Positions 27,100-35,371 of a stretch of DNA of 64,000 nucleotides are shown here, in pieces. How positions within the stretch are numbered: the first letter of the stretch is position 1; each line of letters opens with the position of its first letter. Made by a program: the position numbers and the translations under genes. A model generated the notes under the pieces. The model made no database searches, was not told the origin of the DNA, and worked only from the letters and a program-made list of their open reading frames with translations. Source of the stretch: DATBRC01 sp036560485 (GTDB lineage Bacteria > Pseudomonadota > Gammaproteobacteria > Burkholderiales > Burkholderiaceae_D); the NCBI GenBank assembly GCA_036560485.1, contig DATBRC010000014.1, positions 7,277 to 71,276 on the forward strand, in the 5' to 3' direction.

Positions 27100-27939
27100 A
27101 TGAAAATAAATAACGCTAGAAAATGGGTGCAATTTTCGCTCCCACATCGCTTTTTCATGACCCTGCTTATTACCGGCGGGATCTTCAGCCTACGCTATAT
27201 TTTGCACGCATATTTAGGAGGGCGTCATGCTTTCCTGCCCTTTTTAGTTGCTGCGCAGATTATCGCGTTTTTTTACGGCTATCAATTTGGTCTTTTTGCT
27301 CTTGTATTAGGTGCAGTAATCGGTTCCTATTATTTTACTCCACCATACAACAGCTTCACCTTGCCAACCGGAGAAGATTTAATTGTTTTGAGCGGCTATT
27401 TTATTGCCAGTGCCATTTCGGTTATCCTGATTGAACACTTGCGCCGGTCGCGCTACTCCAACCGGCTACTGCTGATGATGTCTCAATCGCGCTACAACTG
27501 TTTGCTACGGCTTGATAACCATCGTTTGCATCTGCAACGCCGTGCCACACGCGCACGGCAAGACCTGTCTGATCTGCTGGAGCATTTTGGTCAAGTCGTT
27601 CTTATGCTGCTCCCTAACGGAGAAGTTTGTCTGCAAAATAAATTTTATGAGCTCACCGGCACTACTCCAGCCGAGCACATCCAGGATTGGCAGCATTTTA
27701 TTGATGAAGCCGACAAACAGCGGATTGCCGCATTACTGCTGCCGGAACAAACCGGCCGTTTTATCAAGCATCGCGTCCCTTTGCATTTTACAGATACAAA
27801 TGGCAACCGAAAGCTGGCTGACTGCATCTTGCAAACATTTCCGTTGGATAGCGGCAAAACCGCTGTGGCATTGCGCTTTGAAAGAAGAAAGAAAAATGTG
27901 CCGGTAAGCTCTGAACGACGGTTTGATTCGGCTATCTAA
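27100..27939 (+). CDS. DUF4118 membrane protein with PAS domain (no kinase)
   Basis: About 279 aa from the ATG at 27100. The first 120 residues form four helices of the KdpD-type DUF4118 domain (FFMTLLITGGIFSLRYILHAYLGG...FFYGYQFGLFALVLGAVIGSYYFTPPYNSF). A linker helix and a PAS-like domain follow (FGQVVLMLLPNGEVCLQNKFYELTGTTPAEHIQDW). The kinase domain usually attached is absent, so it may be a truncated sensor or an accessory input protein. The ribosome-binding site is weak. Palindromic element B starts at its stop codon. Confidence 0.75.
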   Translation: MKINNARKWVQFSLPHRFFMTLLITGGIFSLRYILHAYLGGRHAFLPFLVAAQIIAFFYGYQFGLFALVLGAVIGSYYFTPPYNSFTLPTGEDLIVLSGYFIASAISVILIEHLRRSRYSNRLLLMMSQSRYNCLLRLDNHRLHLQRRATRARQDLSDLLEHFGQVVLMLLPNGEVCLQNKFYELTGTTPAEHIQDWQHFIDEADKQRIAALLLPEQTGRFIKHRVPLHFTDTNGNRKLADCILQTFPLDSGKTAVALRFERRKKNVPVSSERRFDSAI

Positions 27940-28129
27940 GAGCGTCATAACAAAATGATTCTGGCAAGGCGCGCCGCCTGTGGTCCTATAAGACAGGAGT
28001 TTGTCCTTGCAAGGACAAACCGTATCGCAGGTTGGCAGCATGCTGCCAGAAACCCCTGCTAAACCGCAGACAGTACGACTGTACGGCAAGGAGGCGCAAC
28101 GCCGCCAGGGGCATTTTGTTAGACGCTCT
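27939..28129. repeat. Palindromic element B (191 bp, AGAGCGTC/TAACAAAATG termini)
   Basis: Left end AGAGCGTCATAACAAAATG and right end CATTTTGTTAGACGCTCT are inverted repeats with one inserted base. Inside are a perfect 22-bp palindrome (27999-28020), a 16-bp palindrome TGGCAGCATGCTGCCA, and at 28072-28104 the core hairpin-GGCAAGGAG-CGCAACGC. It begins on the last base of the upstream stop codon and lies between convergent genes. Confidence 0.85.
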
Positions 28130-28165
28130 AAATCAGAATCATTTTCATCACGCTCTAACGTCTCT

Positions 28166-28924
28166 TCATTTTGCATCATCGACGTTTTGGTTTTTGCGGC
28201 TATTGGCGGCAGAGCGATGCATCTCTTGGCGCAAAACAGCGATCTCTTCCCGCAAGGATCGAATATCTGCATGCAGTTCTTTTTCAAAGCGCTTCTCGTC
28301 TTCTCCCACAAAGAGTGCTGCGATACTTGCCGTGACCACTGAAAAAATCGCATAGCCTAGCAACACGATAAAAACGGCAAAGATACGCGAGGCCGGTGTC
28401 GATGGAACCAGATCGCCATAGCCGACAGTCGCACCGGTAATGAACGCCAGCCACAATCCATCGGCATAAGTCAGCACCCTCGGCTCCAGCCAGTAAAAGC
28501 CTGCGCCGGCAATGGCCATCAGGCCGGTGCTGATTCCCAATATCTGCAACAGGTGACGCGGCGCCATCAATTCCGATATCAGCATCGCGATGCGCGAAAA
28601 AATCATCGCACAAAAGCCAAGGCGCAATACCCATTCGATGAAAGACCAAGGCAAATCCGTTGGCCATGCGCTTGCCAGCATGCCAAAAAGAATCACAATG
28701 TCCAATGCCGATCTAATCCCCACAGAACGCACGTGTCGCATTACCCTTCTGTGCATCACGATATCAAGCACCATCAAGAGTCCCGCAGCCGCATACAGAA
28801 AGCTGCCCGCATGCCGATATATCGCGTTTGGGCCGGTCAATATTAAATAGAATGCGGGAATCGACAATGCCAACGCGAGAATGAGTGCGGGTCTTTGCGG
28901 CCAGGTTAATTTTTCTTTTTTCAT
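28166..28924 (-). CDS. Potassium-channel-like protein (TVGYGD filter) with coiled-coil tail
   Basis: 252 aa. About six hydrophobic segments occupy residues 10-200, with the potassium selectivity filter TVGYGD at 166-171 between the last two, as in voltage-gated-like bacterial channels. There is no arginine-rich S4. The last 45 residues are a charged coiled coil (EKRFEKELHADIRSLREEIAVLRQEMHR) likely to promote tetramer assembly. It overlaps the mgtA stop by 4 bases (ATGA), so ion channel and magnesium pump are translationally coupled. Confidence 0.88.
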   Translation of the reverse strand: MKKEKLTWPQRPALILALALSIPAFYLILTGPNAIYRHAGSFLYAAAGLLMVLDIVMHRRVMRHVRSVGIRSALDIVILFGMLASAWPTDLPWSFIEWVLRLGFCAMIFSRIAMLISELMAPRHLLQILGISTGLMAIAGAGFYWLEPRVLTYADGLWLAFITGATVGYGDLVPSTPASRIFAVFIVLLGYAIFSVVTASIAALFVGEDEKRFEKELHADIRSLREEIAVLRQEMHRSAANSRKNQNVDDAK

Positions 28925-31554
28925 GTCCGACTTACCTTGTTATCTCTCTCGATTTTGTAAAAAATCATTTTGGCGAATTGCACAATCAATAGATAACTCG
29001 CTACAAGAAATGCCAATGCACCATAAAACCAGGATGGTAACGCCACAAAACCAAAATATCCTGCCAACGGCAACAGCGGTAAAGCGACGGCAAAACAAAC
29101 GATCGCAATCGATGTGAGCAGCAAAGCCGGATGCGGCCGGCTTTTGAATGGATTCATGCTGGTGCGTATGACAAAAATCACCAGCACCTGGGTTGCCAGC
29201 GATTCGACAAACCAACCTGTCTGGAAAGTTTTTTCGCCGGCATTCAAACCATGCAGCAACAAATAAAATGTCAGGAAATCGAATAACGAACTCAGCGGTC
29301 CAAACACCAGCATGAAATTTTGCAGAAAACGCATGTCCCATTTTTGCGGCATCATGATCTCGTTCTGATCGACCGCATCCAGCGGGATGGTCGATTCCGA
29401 CGTATCGTACAAAATGTTATTCAATAAAATCTGCACCGGCTGCATCGGCAGAAACGGCAAGAACAATGACGCGCCAGCCATGCTGAACATATTGCCGAAA
29501 TTGGAACTGGCGCCCATCATGATGTACTTGCGCACATTACCGAAGGTGCGACGCCCCTCCAGCACGCCATTGGCCAACACGCCGAGATCCTGTTGCAGCA
29601 AGATCAAATCAGCCGCTTCCTTGGCGACATCCACGGCACCGTCGACCGATATGCCGACATCCGCATTGTGCAATGCAGGCGCATCGTTAATACCGTCACC
29701 CAAATAGCCAACCACATGACCATTCGCCTTCAATGCAAGGATCACGCGGTTCTTCTGCATCGGATTGACGCGGCAAAAAAGGCCGGCTGATTCGACACGC
29801 TTGCGCAAGCTTGCATCATCCATTCGCTCGATCTCATCGCCCATCAGGATGCCTGACACCGACATGCCCAATTCGTTACAAATGTATTGTGTAACCAATT
29901 CACTGTCACCTGTCACCACTTTTACTTTGACGGCATAGTGCCTCAATGTCTTGATCGCATCGGCGGCGCTGCTTTTCGGCGGATCCAGAAATGCCAGAAA
30001 TCCCATCAGCGTCAATCCATCTTCGTCTTCAAGACGTGCGTGATTGCGATCCGGCGGCATCTGCTTGATCGCCACGGCCAAGGTGCGAAAGCCTGCCTGC
30101 TCCAACTCTCTTAACTGTGTCTGTGCGGTCGCCAGCATCCGCTCATTCAGTGCAACGGTTTTATCTGCCGACACTTCCGGCGCATCGCACACAGCCGTGC
30201 AATGCGCCAGCACATCCGATGGCGCGCCTTTCAGAATAAGCCAGCGGCGCTCCTGGCCTTGCACCTGGTTAGCCAACAATACCGACAAGCGCCTGCGTTC
30301 AAAATCGAACGGGACTTCATCGATTTTTTGCCATCCATCGGCATTGAAAGTCTCATGCGACAACACCGCGTCTTCCATCGGCGTCAGCACGCCTGATTCG
30401 AAATGGCAATTCAACCATGCATAGTGCAATACCGCTTCGCTGTCCTTGCCATGTATATCAAGATGGCGCTCCAGACGGATATTGCCTTCGGTGAGCGTGC
30501 CGGTCTTATCCGTGCATAGCACATCGATCGCACCCAGATCATGGATCGCGGATAACCGTTTGACGATCACATGCTGCTTCGACAGCCGCAATGCACCGCG
30601 CGTCAATGTCACCGTGACGATCATCGGCAATAATTCCGGCGTCAACCCGACTGCCAGCGCCAGCGCGAACAAAAATGATTCCAGCAGCGGTTGATGCGCC
30701 AGCAGGTTAACCACCACAACAAATAAAACAAGCGCCACCGTAATGCGCAAAATCAAAATGCCGAATTCGCGGATGCCACGTTCGAATGCCGTTTCGCTTC
30801 GCCTCGCAATCACGGCCTGTGCGACATGGCCGATCTGCGTATGCGCACCAGTCGCACAAACCAGCATCGTGGCCGAACCGGAGACCACACTGGATCCCAT
30901 GAATAATGCATTGGTCGCCTCATGCAACGCATCGCTGGCAGGGATGCCGTTAGCCGTTTTCTCCACCGGATAAGGCTCGCCGGTCAGCGCAGCCTGCTTC
31001 ACGAAAAAATCGCGTGAGTTCAACACACGCCCATCGGCTGGAATCAATTGACCGGCGCGCAAGGCGACAATATCGCCCGGCACAATATCGTGCGCATCAA
31101 TTTCACGCTGAGCGCCATCACGTATAACAATTGCGCGCAATGCTACCGATTGCTTGAGGCTATTCGCAGTCTGTTCGGCACGATGCTGCTGGATGAAATC
31201 AAGCGATACGCTCAGGATCACCATCACAGCGATAATGATGGCGCTGGTGGCATTGCCTGTTGCAGCGGAAATTGTTCCGGCAAACAGCAGCAATAAAACA
31301 AGAGGGTTAAGGAAACGCTTGAAAAATTGCAGCAACAAGTGTGATGATGGCGCATCATGGAAACTGTTTTTTCCATAAAGAGCCAGCCGCTGCTCTGCCT
31401 GTTGCTCTGTCAATCCCTCAGAGCGTCCCTTGATCGCCTTCAAATTATCTTCCAATGAATAGCGCCACCAGGATTTCTTCCCGTCAAAATATTCTCCTCT
31501 GCTGTATGAGAGGGGCTGTGACTGCAATGAGTGCGGGGAGCGCAAGAATGACAT
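28921..31554 (-). CDS. mgtA: Magnesium-translocating P-type ATPase, MgtA type
   Basis: 877 aa, full length for type IIIB P-ATPases. The actuator motif TGEP is at 191-194, the phosphorylated Asp349 is in CTDKTGTLTEGN, and the hinge motif YLGDGINDAPALH is further on. TM helices contain GLTPELLPMIVT, typical of MgtA/MgtB. It imports Mg2+ across the inner membrane. The ATG lacks a clear ribosome-binding site. I do not see an mgtA-type leader ORF or riboswitch in the 160 bases upstream. It forms an operon with the TVGYGD channel gene. Confidence 0.93.
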   Translation of the reverse strand: MSFLRSPHSLQSQPLSYSRGEYFDGKKSWWRYSLEDNLKAIKGRSEGLTEQQAEQRLALYGKNSFHDAPSSHLLLQFFKRFLNPLVLLLLFAGTISAATGNATSAIIIAVMVILSVSLDFIQQHRAEQTANSLKQSVALRAIVIRDGAQREIDAHDIVPGDIVALRAGQLIPADGRVLNSRDFFVKQAALTGEPYPVEKTANGIPASDALHEATNALFMGSSVVSGSATMLVCATGAHTQIGHVAQAVIARRSETAFERGIREFGILILRITVALVLFVVVVNLLAHQPLLESFLFALALAVGLTPELLPMIVTVTLTRGALRLSKQHVIVKRLSAIHDLGAIDVLCTDKTGTLTEGNIRLERHLDIHGKDSEAVLHYAWLNCHFESGVLTPMEDAVLSHETFNADGWQKIDEVPFDFERRRLSVLLANQVQGQERRWLILKGAPSDVLAHCTAVCDAPEVSADKTVALNERMLATAQTQLRELEQAGFRTLAVAIKQMPPDRNHARLEDEDGLTLMGFLAFLDPPKSSAADAIKTLRHYAVKVKVVTGDSELVTQYICNELGMSVSGILMGDEIERMDDASLRKRVESAGLFCRVNPMQKNRVILALKANGHVVGYLGDGINDAPALHNADVGISVDGAVDVAKEAADLILLQQDLGVLANGVLEGRRTFGNVRKYIMMGASSNFGNMFSMAGASLFLPFLPMQPVQILLNNILYDTSESTIPLDAVDQNEIMMPQKWDMRFLQNFMLVFGPLSSLFDFLTFYLLLHGLNAGEKTFQTGWFVESLATQVLVIFVIRTSMNPFKSRPHPALLLTSIAIVCFAVALPLLPLAGYFGFVALPSWFYGALAFLVASYLLIVQFAKMIFYKIERDNKVSRT

Positions 31555-31714
31555 GGGTCACAATTTTAACGACAGATAAAACATCAATATGGGCCCATGC
31601 CATCACAAGTTACTTGCGATAGATCAAAAAAATAAAATCGATTTGGGAACTATTGTTTGATTTATCTTTTATCCGCACAGTTTACTGGCCTATTGCCACC
31701 ACAAGACCCCAGAC

Positions 31715-32542
31715 TTACAACTCTGAGAACCGTTGTTTCAACTCCTTGCTCAACTCGAAGAATTCCGGGGTCCGGTCGATACTTTCATGCCAAGCCAAAC
31801 CTCTTTCGATCAAATCATATTTATATTTTATTTTTGCGCCGGCAAGCGCTTGCCCATTTGCGTCGAAATCCCGGCCTAGCAGCCATAAGGTATCGGCAAT
31901 GCAAATCGATGCCTCGATATCGTGCGTGACAACGATGATGGTGTTGAGCTCATCCATGCGCGAAACTTTCAAGATCGCGTCGCACACTTGCGCTTTCGCA
32001 TGCGGATCCAATCCGGAAAACGGCTCATCCATCAGAAGAAAGTGCGAGCTGCATAAAAGCTGCTGAGCAATCGCGACACGCTGCCGCTGGCCGCCGGACA
32101 GCGATGCGGGATAAGAAAGCGCCTTATCGCTCAGGCCGAATTCATCCAGCACCTGCATCGACTTTTCCATCGCTGTTTTTTCAGACGGCAGCTTTGTCCT
32201 TGCAGCGATCACCAGATTACCTAGAACGGTACGATGATTCAACAACGGATAATTCTGTGCGACGACACCGACTTCGCCTGGCGTAACCGGCGTACGCAAA
32301 CCGTTCAGAAACACGCCACCTGAAACCGGTTGCTGCAAACCTGCGATACAACGGAACAGCTGTGTCTTTCCGATGCCGGAGGGACCCAGCAGGCAAACCA
32401 CCTGACCTTGCTGCATGCCGTCCCGAATGATGTCGTCGATAGACTCCCGGACTCCGGCAAGAATCGGTTTGTCGAAATTGACGCAAACGTTTTCGATCGT
32501 CAGCAAACGCTTGCCGGTACGATAAGGTAGTGGCGTGTTCAT
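31715..32542 (-). CDS. ABC transporter ATP-binding protein (TauB/SsuB-like)
   Basis: About 275 aa from the ATG at 32542, which has a GGAG ribosome-binding site. Walker A is GPSGIGKT, the Q-loop is VVAQNYPLL, the signature is LSGGQRQRVAIAQQL, Walker B is FLLMDEP, and the H-loop is VVTHD. The C-terminal extension (GAKIKYKYDLIERGLAWHESIDRTPEFFELSKEL) is longer than usual and may bind a partner. It overlaps the permease gene by 4 bases. It powers the transporter whose binding protein is the OmpA fusion encoded upstream. The substrate is unknown. Confidence 0.9.
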   Translation of the reverse strand: MNTPLPYRTGKRLLTIENVCVNFDKPILAGVRESIDDIIRDGMQQGQVVCLLGPSGIGKTQLFRCIAGLQQPVSGGVFLNGLRTPVTPGEVGVVAQNYPLLNHRTVLGNLVIAARTKLPSEKTAMEKSMQVLDEFGLSDKALSYPASLSGGQRQRVAIAQQLLCSSHFLLMDEPFSGLDPHAKAQVCDAILKVSRMDELNTIIVVTHDIEASICIADTLWLLGRDFDANGQALAGAKIKYKYDLIERGLAWHESIDRTPEFFELSKELKQRFSEL

Positions 32543-33351
32543 TTTATTGCTCCTGATTTTCCGATTAACGAATAAGGGCAAAGGGTTACTCTTAATTTGC
32601 CCAGTAAATAATCCTGTGCGATACCGTATGCAAGGATCGTGAGCTGGATGGCGAATACGCCACTCAGCAGGAAATACCGATTCTGATTCAACAGCAACGC
32701 GCCAATGCCACCTTGCGAGCGGGTCAACCCTTCGACCATCGTCAACAAGGTCCAGCCGATTGCAGCGTTTTGGCGCATCAAGTCGAGAAAGACATCGGCT
32801 TTGCCAAGCAACACCAACTCATACGTGATGCGCCAGTTTTTCATGCCCAGCGTTTTGCAATGATCGATCGACTCTTGCGGAATTGCCCTGACTTCTGAGA
32901 GCATCGACGTCACCATCATCACGGTGATGCCGAACACCAGTAATGACAGCTTCAGTTGATAACCATCATTGGTCATCAACATGAACAAGTAAGTCAGCCC
33001 TGCAAATCCGAGGAAGCGCAACAAAGATGAGAATTGTGCGAAAGGTGCAAAGACAGGCGCCGTTCCGGCAGCGACAATCGCCAATGACAGGCTGGCTGAC
33101 AACAGCAGCGACAACAGCAATACCTTCACGCTTTCCCACAATTCGACAATCAGTCCTTGTGTTTGCACCATGGACAGCCATGCATGCGCAACTTCATTCG
33201 GACTCGGTAGCGTTTTGGATCCGCTTGCGAACCAGAATGCGATGGCCAAACCTGCTTGCACCAGCAGCAGCAATTTGAGGCGCTGCGGCGAGTTGTGCGT
33301 GTAAGGCAGCCAGATGTTTTTTAACGATGCGTCCATACTGTTCTCATTCAT
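32539..33351 (-). CDS. ABC transporter permease (BPD_transp_1, TauC/SsuC-like)
   Basis: 270 aa with about six membrane helices. The EAA-loop region reads DHCKTLGMKNWRITYELVLLGKADVFLDLMRQNAAIGWTLLTMVEGLTRSQGGIGALL, which couples to the ATPase. The family imports taurine, sulfonates, nitrate or similar solutes; here the unusual binding protein makes the substrate uncertain. It is separated from the binding-protein gene by about 160 bases that hold a REP-like hairpin pair, so its expression may be lower. Confidence 0.88.
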   Translation of the reverse strand: MNENSMDASLKNIWLPYTHNSPQRLKLLLLVQAGLAIAFWFASGSKTLPSPNEVAHAWLSMVQTQGLIVELWESVKVLLLSLLLSASLSLAIVAAGTAPVFAPFAQFSSLLRFLGFAGLTYLFMLMTNDGYQLKLSLLVFGITVMMVTSMLSEVRAIPQESIDHCKTLGMKNWRITYELVLLGKADVFLDLMRQNAAIGWTLLTMVEGLTRSQGGIGALLLNQNRYFLLSGVFAIQLTILAYGIAQDYLLGKLRVTLCPYSLIGKSGAIK

Positions 33352-33372
33352 TTTTTACATACTCATCACTAC

Positions 33373-33454
33373 CGTCGTTCCCGCGAAAGCGGGAATCCAT
33401 AGTGAGTAAGCCAGATCGATTGGCTTATCGATTCCCGCTTTCGCGAGAACGACG
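33373..33454. repeat. REP-like inverted pair inside the ABC/OmpA operon
   Basis: Two 25-base arms (33373-33397 and 33430-33454) starting CGTCGTTCCCGCGAAAGCGG are complementary at 24 of 25 positions; each arm is also a small hairpin. A CCGTAAGTCCTAT sequence follows at 33468, resembling one terminus of elements C and D. The position between binding-protein and permease genes is like that of REP sequences that separate expression levels within transport operons. Confidence 0.8.
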
Positions 33455-33514
33455 CTGATGATGTGCCACGTGCCGTAAGTCCTATAGCGCATGGCACATC
33501 GATTTCTTTATCAA

Positions 33515-35299
33515 TCAATTGGTACGAATCAACGCTACTTCCACGCGACGATTCTTCGCCTGACCATCCGCTGTGCTGTTGTCTGCGATAGGTTGCGTAT
33601 CGCCATAAGCACGGATACGGATACGGCCTTCAGGGAATCCTGACGATGCATTGGCCTGTAACCATTCACGTACGGCATTGGCGCGTTTTTTGGACAACTG
33701 CAAATTGGACGACGCATTACCGACGCTATCGGTATGGCCATTCACCTGGATCGCCAAACCTGAAATGGCAATCTGATTCAACAATTCATCCAGCACCGGC
33801 ATTGCTTCCGGTTTGAACGTAGCCTTGCCTGTTTCAAACTCAATCGCCCACGAGCGTTTTGCAAACGTCGATACGGCAGGTGCGGTTTGGCTAAAGCTTG
33901 GCACATCGGCTTTGACTGCCGCAGAACCGGCTGCTGTAGCCAATGCTTGCAGATAGGTAGTATTCACCACGCTGTCATAAGCGACGACTTCAGGCATATC
34001 GGCTGGATAATATTGTTTGGCAATCCCGCCGAACACGTTATAGACACGTTTGTACAAGTTGTCGTTGCCATTCAAACCGAACAGGTAAAGGTTGTCGGCC
34101 AGGTTGCTTGATGTAGAACCACCCAGGCTGATATCCAAACCTTTACGGTCTTTTTCCACCACGCCTTTGTAATACTTCATCCACCATTGTGGCGATTGCT
34201 CTTTCGCGACTTTTGCCACGACAGCAGAAGCTTTCAACAACTCAGCGTCGTTCGCCTTGATCGCATCAGCGCCTTCAAATGCAGCAGCCAACATGTTTTT
34301 TACAAAGTCAGGGTTTTGCGCCATCCATTGTTTGTTGCCAATGATGGTTGCCGGCATCTGCCACATGTATTCCCTGGTTGATGCAACAGCGGCCATGCCA
34401 CCCACTTCCTTGGCAACTTTAACGTCACCAGGAGTCCAGGTTGCCGTACCGTTCTGGCATACACGGCGGCTTTCACCGGTCATGCTGCCGCCTTTGACGA
34501 CAGGACGTGTTTCGCAAGCACCTTTGTTCGCGGCAGCAATCAGCTTTTCATCGGCTTCGGCAAATGAACCGACACCGACGAAATTGATTGCGTCCGGATC
34601 ATAGGTTTTGACATCCGGATTGACTGGGATTTTGTTATCAGCTGCATACTTCATGCAGATATTCCAGTCGCCGTCACGCAACACCGCACCGATCAGCGAA
34701 CCGCGTGCCTTTTGCGGATTGCTTGCAACTTCAACCGGCAACATGCATTTATCTTCACCGCGCGAATAGCCAACCGAGCCGACCACTTCGATCTGCTGGC
34801 CAAGTTTGTTCATCGCTTCTTTGGCAGAGGCAAAATAGCCGGGACCACCGTCACCCATGATGACGACGAACGCAGCACCTTTCGCAGGATAAGCAACGCC
34901 GTTGGCAACTTCATTGGCGAAGACGACTTGCTCGGCAACCATTTGCGCATAATCGTCCTGACGTTCCAGAGTCAGATGCACACCATGTTTGTCCATCAGG
35001 CTGCCACGCGTAGTTGTGACATCGCCATTGGCATAATGCAGCGATGCCTCGGCATTCCATGGCAACACCAGCGTGCGTGCTGTGTAGCTGCCGGTTGCAG
35101 GCAACAGGTTCATTGCGCCGCTGGTCGAAACCAGTTGAGGCTGCGCCGAACCAGTCGGCACGTCGATGCTGCCAGGTATCGCTACTTTTGCGACAGCGGC
35201 TTTGAAGCCACCGTTATTTTCAAGATATTTATTAACGCCAACCATCCCGCCACCGATTACAGCGGCAATCAGGATGAGGCGTGGTAGTGGTTTAAGCAT
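33515..35299 (-). CDS. ABC solute-binding protein fused to OmpA peptidoglycan-binding domain
   Basis: About 594 aa from the ATG at 35299, behind AAGGAAGG. It has an N-terminal signal or anchor helix (PRLILIAAVIGGGMVGVN). Residues of about 70-450 resemble NMT1/TauA-type solute-binding proteins (VVIMGDGGPGYFASAKEAMNKLG, INFVGVGSFAEADEKLIAAANKG), including two Cys pairs. The last 110 residues are an OmpA-like domain: FETGKATFKPEAMPVLDEL and NGHTDSVGNASSNLQLSKKRA, with the Asp and Arg that bind diaminopimelate. A binding protein tied to the cell wall is unusual and would fix the receptor to peptidoglycan near its permease. It is encoded between a membrane coiled-coil protein and the ABC genes. 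Confidence 0.85.
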   Translation of the reverse strand: MLKPLPRLILIAAVIGGGMVGVNKYLENNGGFKAAVAKVAIPGSIDVPTGSAQPQLVSTSGAMNLLPATGSYTARTLVLPWNAEASLHYANGDVTTTRGSLMDKHGVHLTLERQDDYAQMVAEQVVFANEVANGVAYPAKGAAFVVIMGDGGPGYFASAKEAMNKLGQQIEVVGSVGYSRGEDKCMLPVEVASNPQKARGSLIGAVLRDGDWNICMKYAADNKIPVNPDVKTYDPDAINFVGVGSFAEADEKLIAAANKGACETRPVVKGGSMTGESRRVCQNGTATWTPGDVKVAKEVGGMAAVASTREYMWQMPATIIGNKQWMAQNPDFVKNMLAAAFEGADAIKANDAELLKASAVVAKVAKEQSPQWWMKYYKGVVEKDRKGLDISLGGSTSSNLADNLYLFGLNGNDNLYKRVYNVFGGIAKQYYPADMPEVVAYDSVVNTTYLQALATAAGSAAVKADVPSFSQTAPAVSTFAKRSWAIEFETGKATFKPEAMPVLDELLNQIAISGLAIQVNGHTDSVGNASSNLQLSKKRANAVREWLQANASSGFPEGRIRIRAYGDTQPIADNSTADGQAKNRRVEVALIRTN

Positions 35300-35371
35300 G
35301 ATACGTTTCCTTCCTTGTTTAATATGCGCACAGCACCATTGCTTTGCGCAATTCGTTTCAATCAACTACGG

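Noticed and set aside
31555..31714. Mg2+-sensing leader or riboswitch upstream of mgtA
   Set aside because: No proline-rich leader frame, M-box-like structure or terminator/antiterminator pair is recognisable in these 160 bases.
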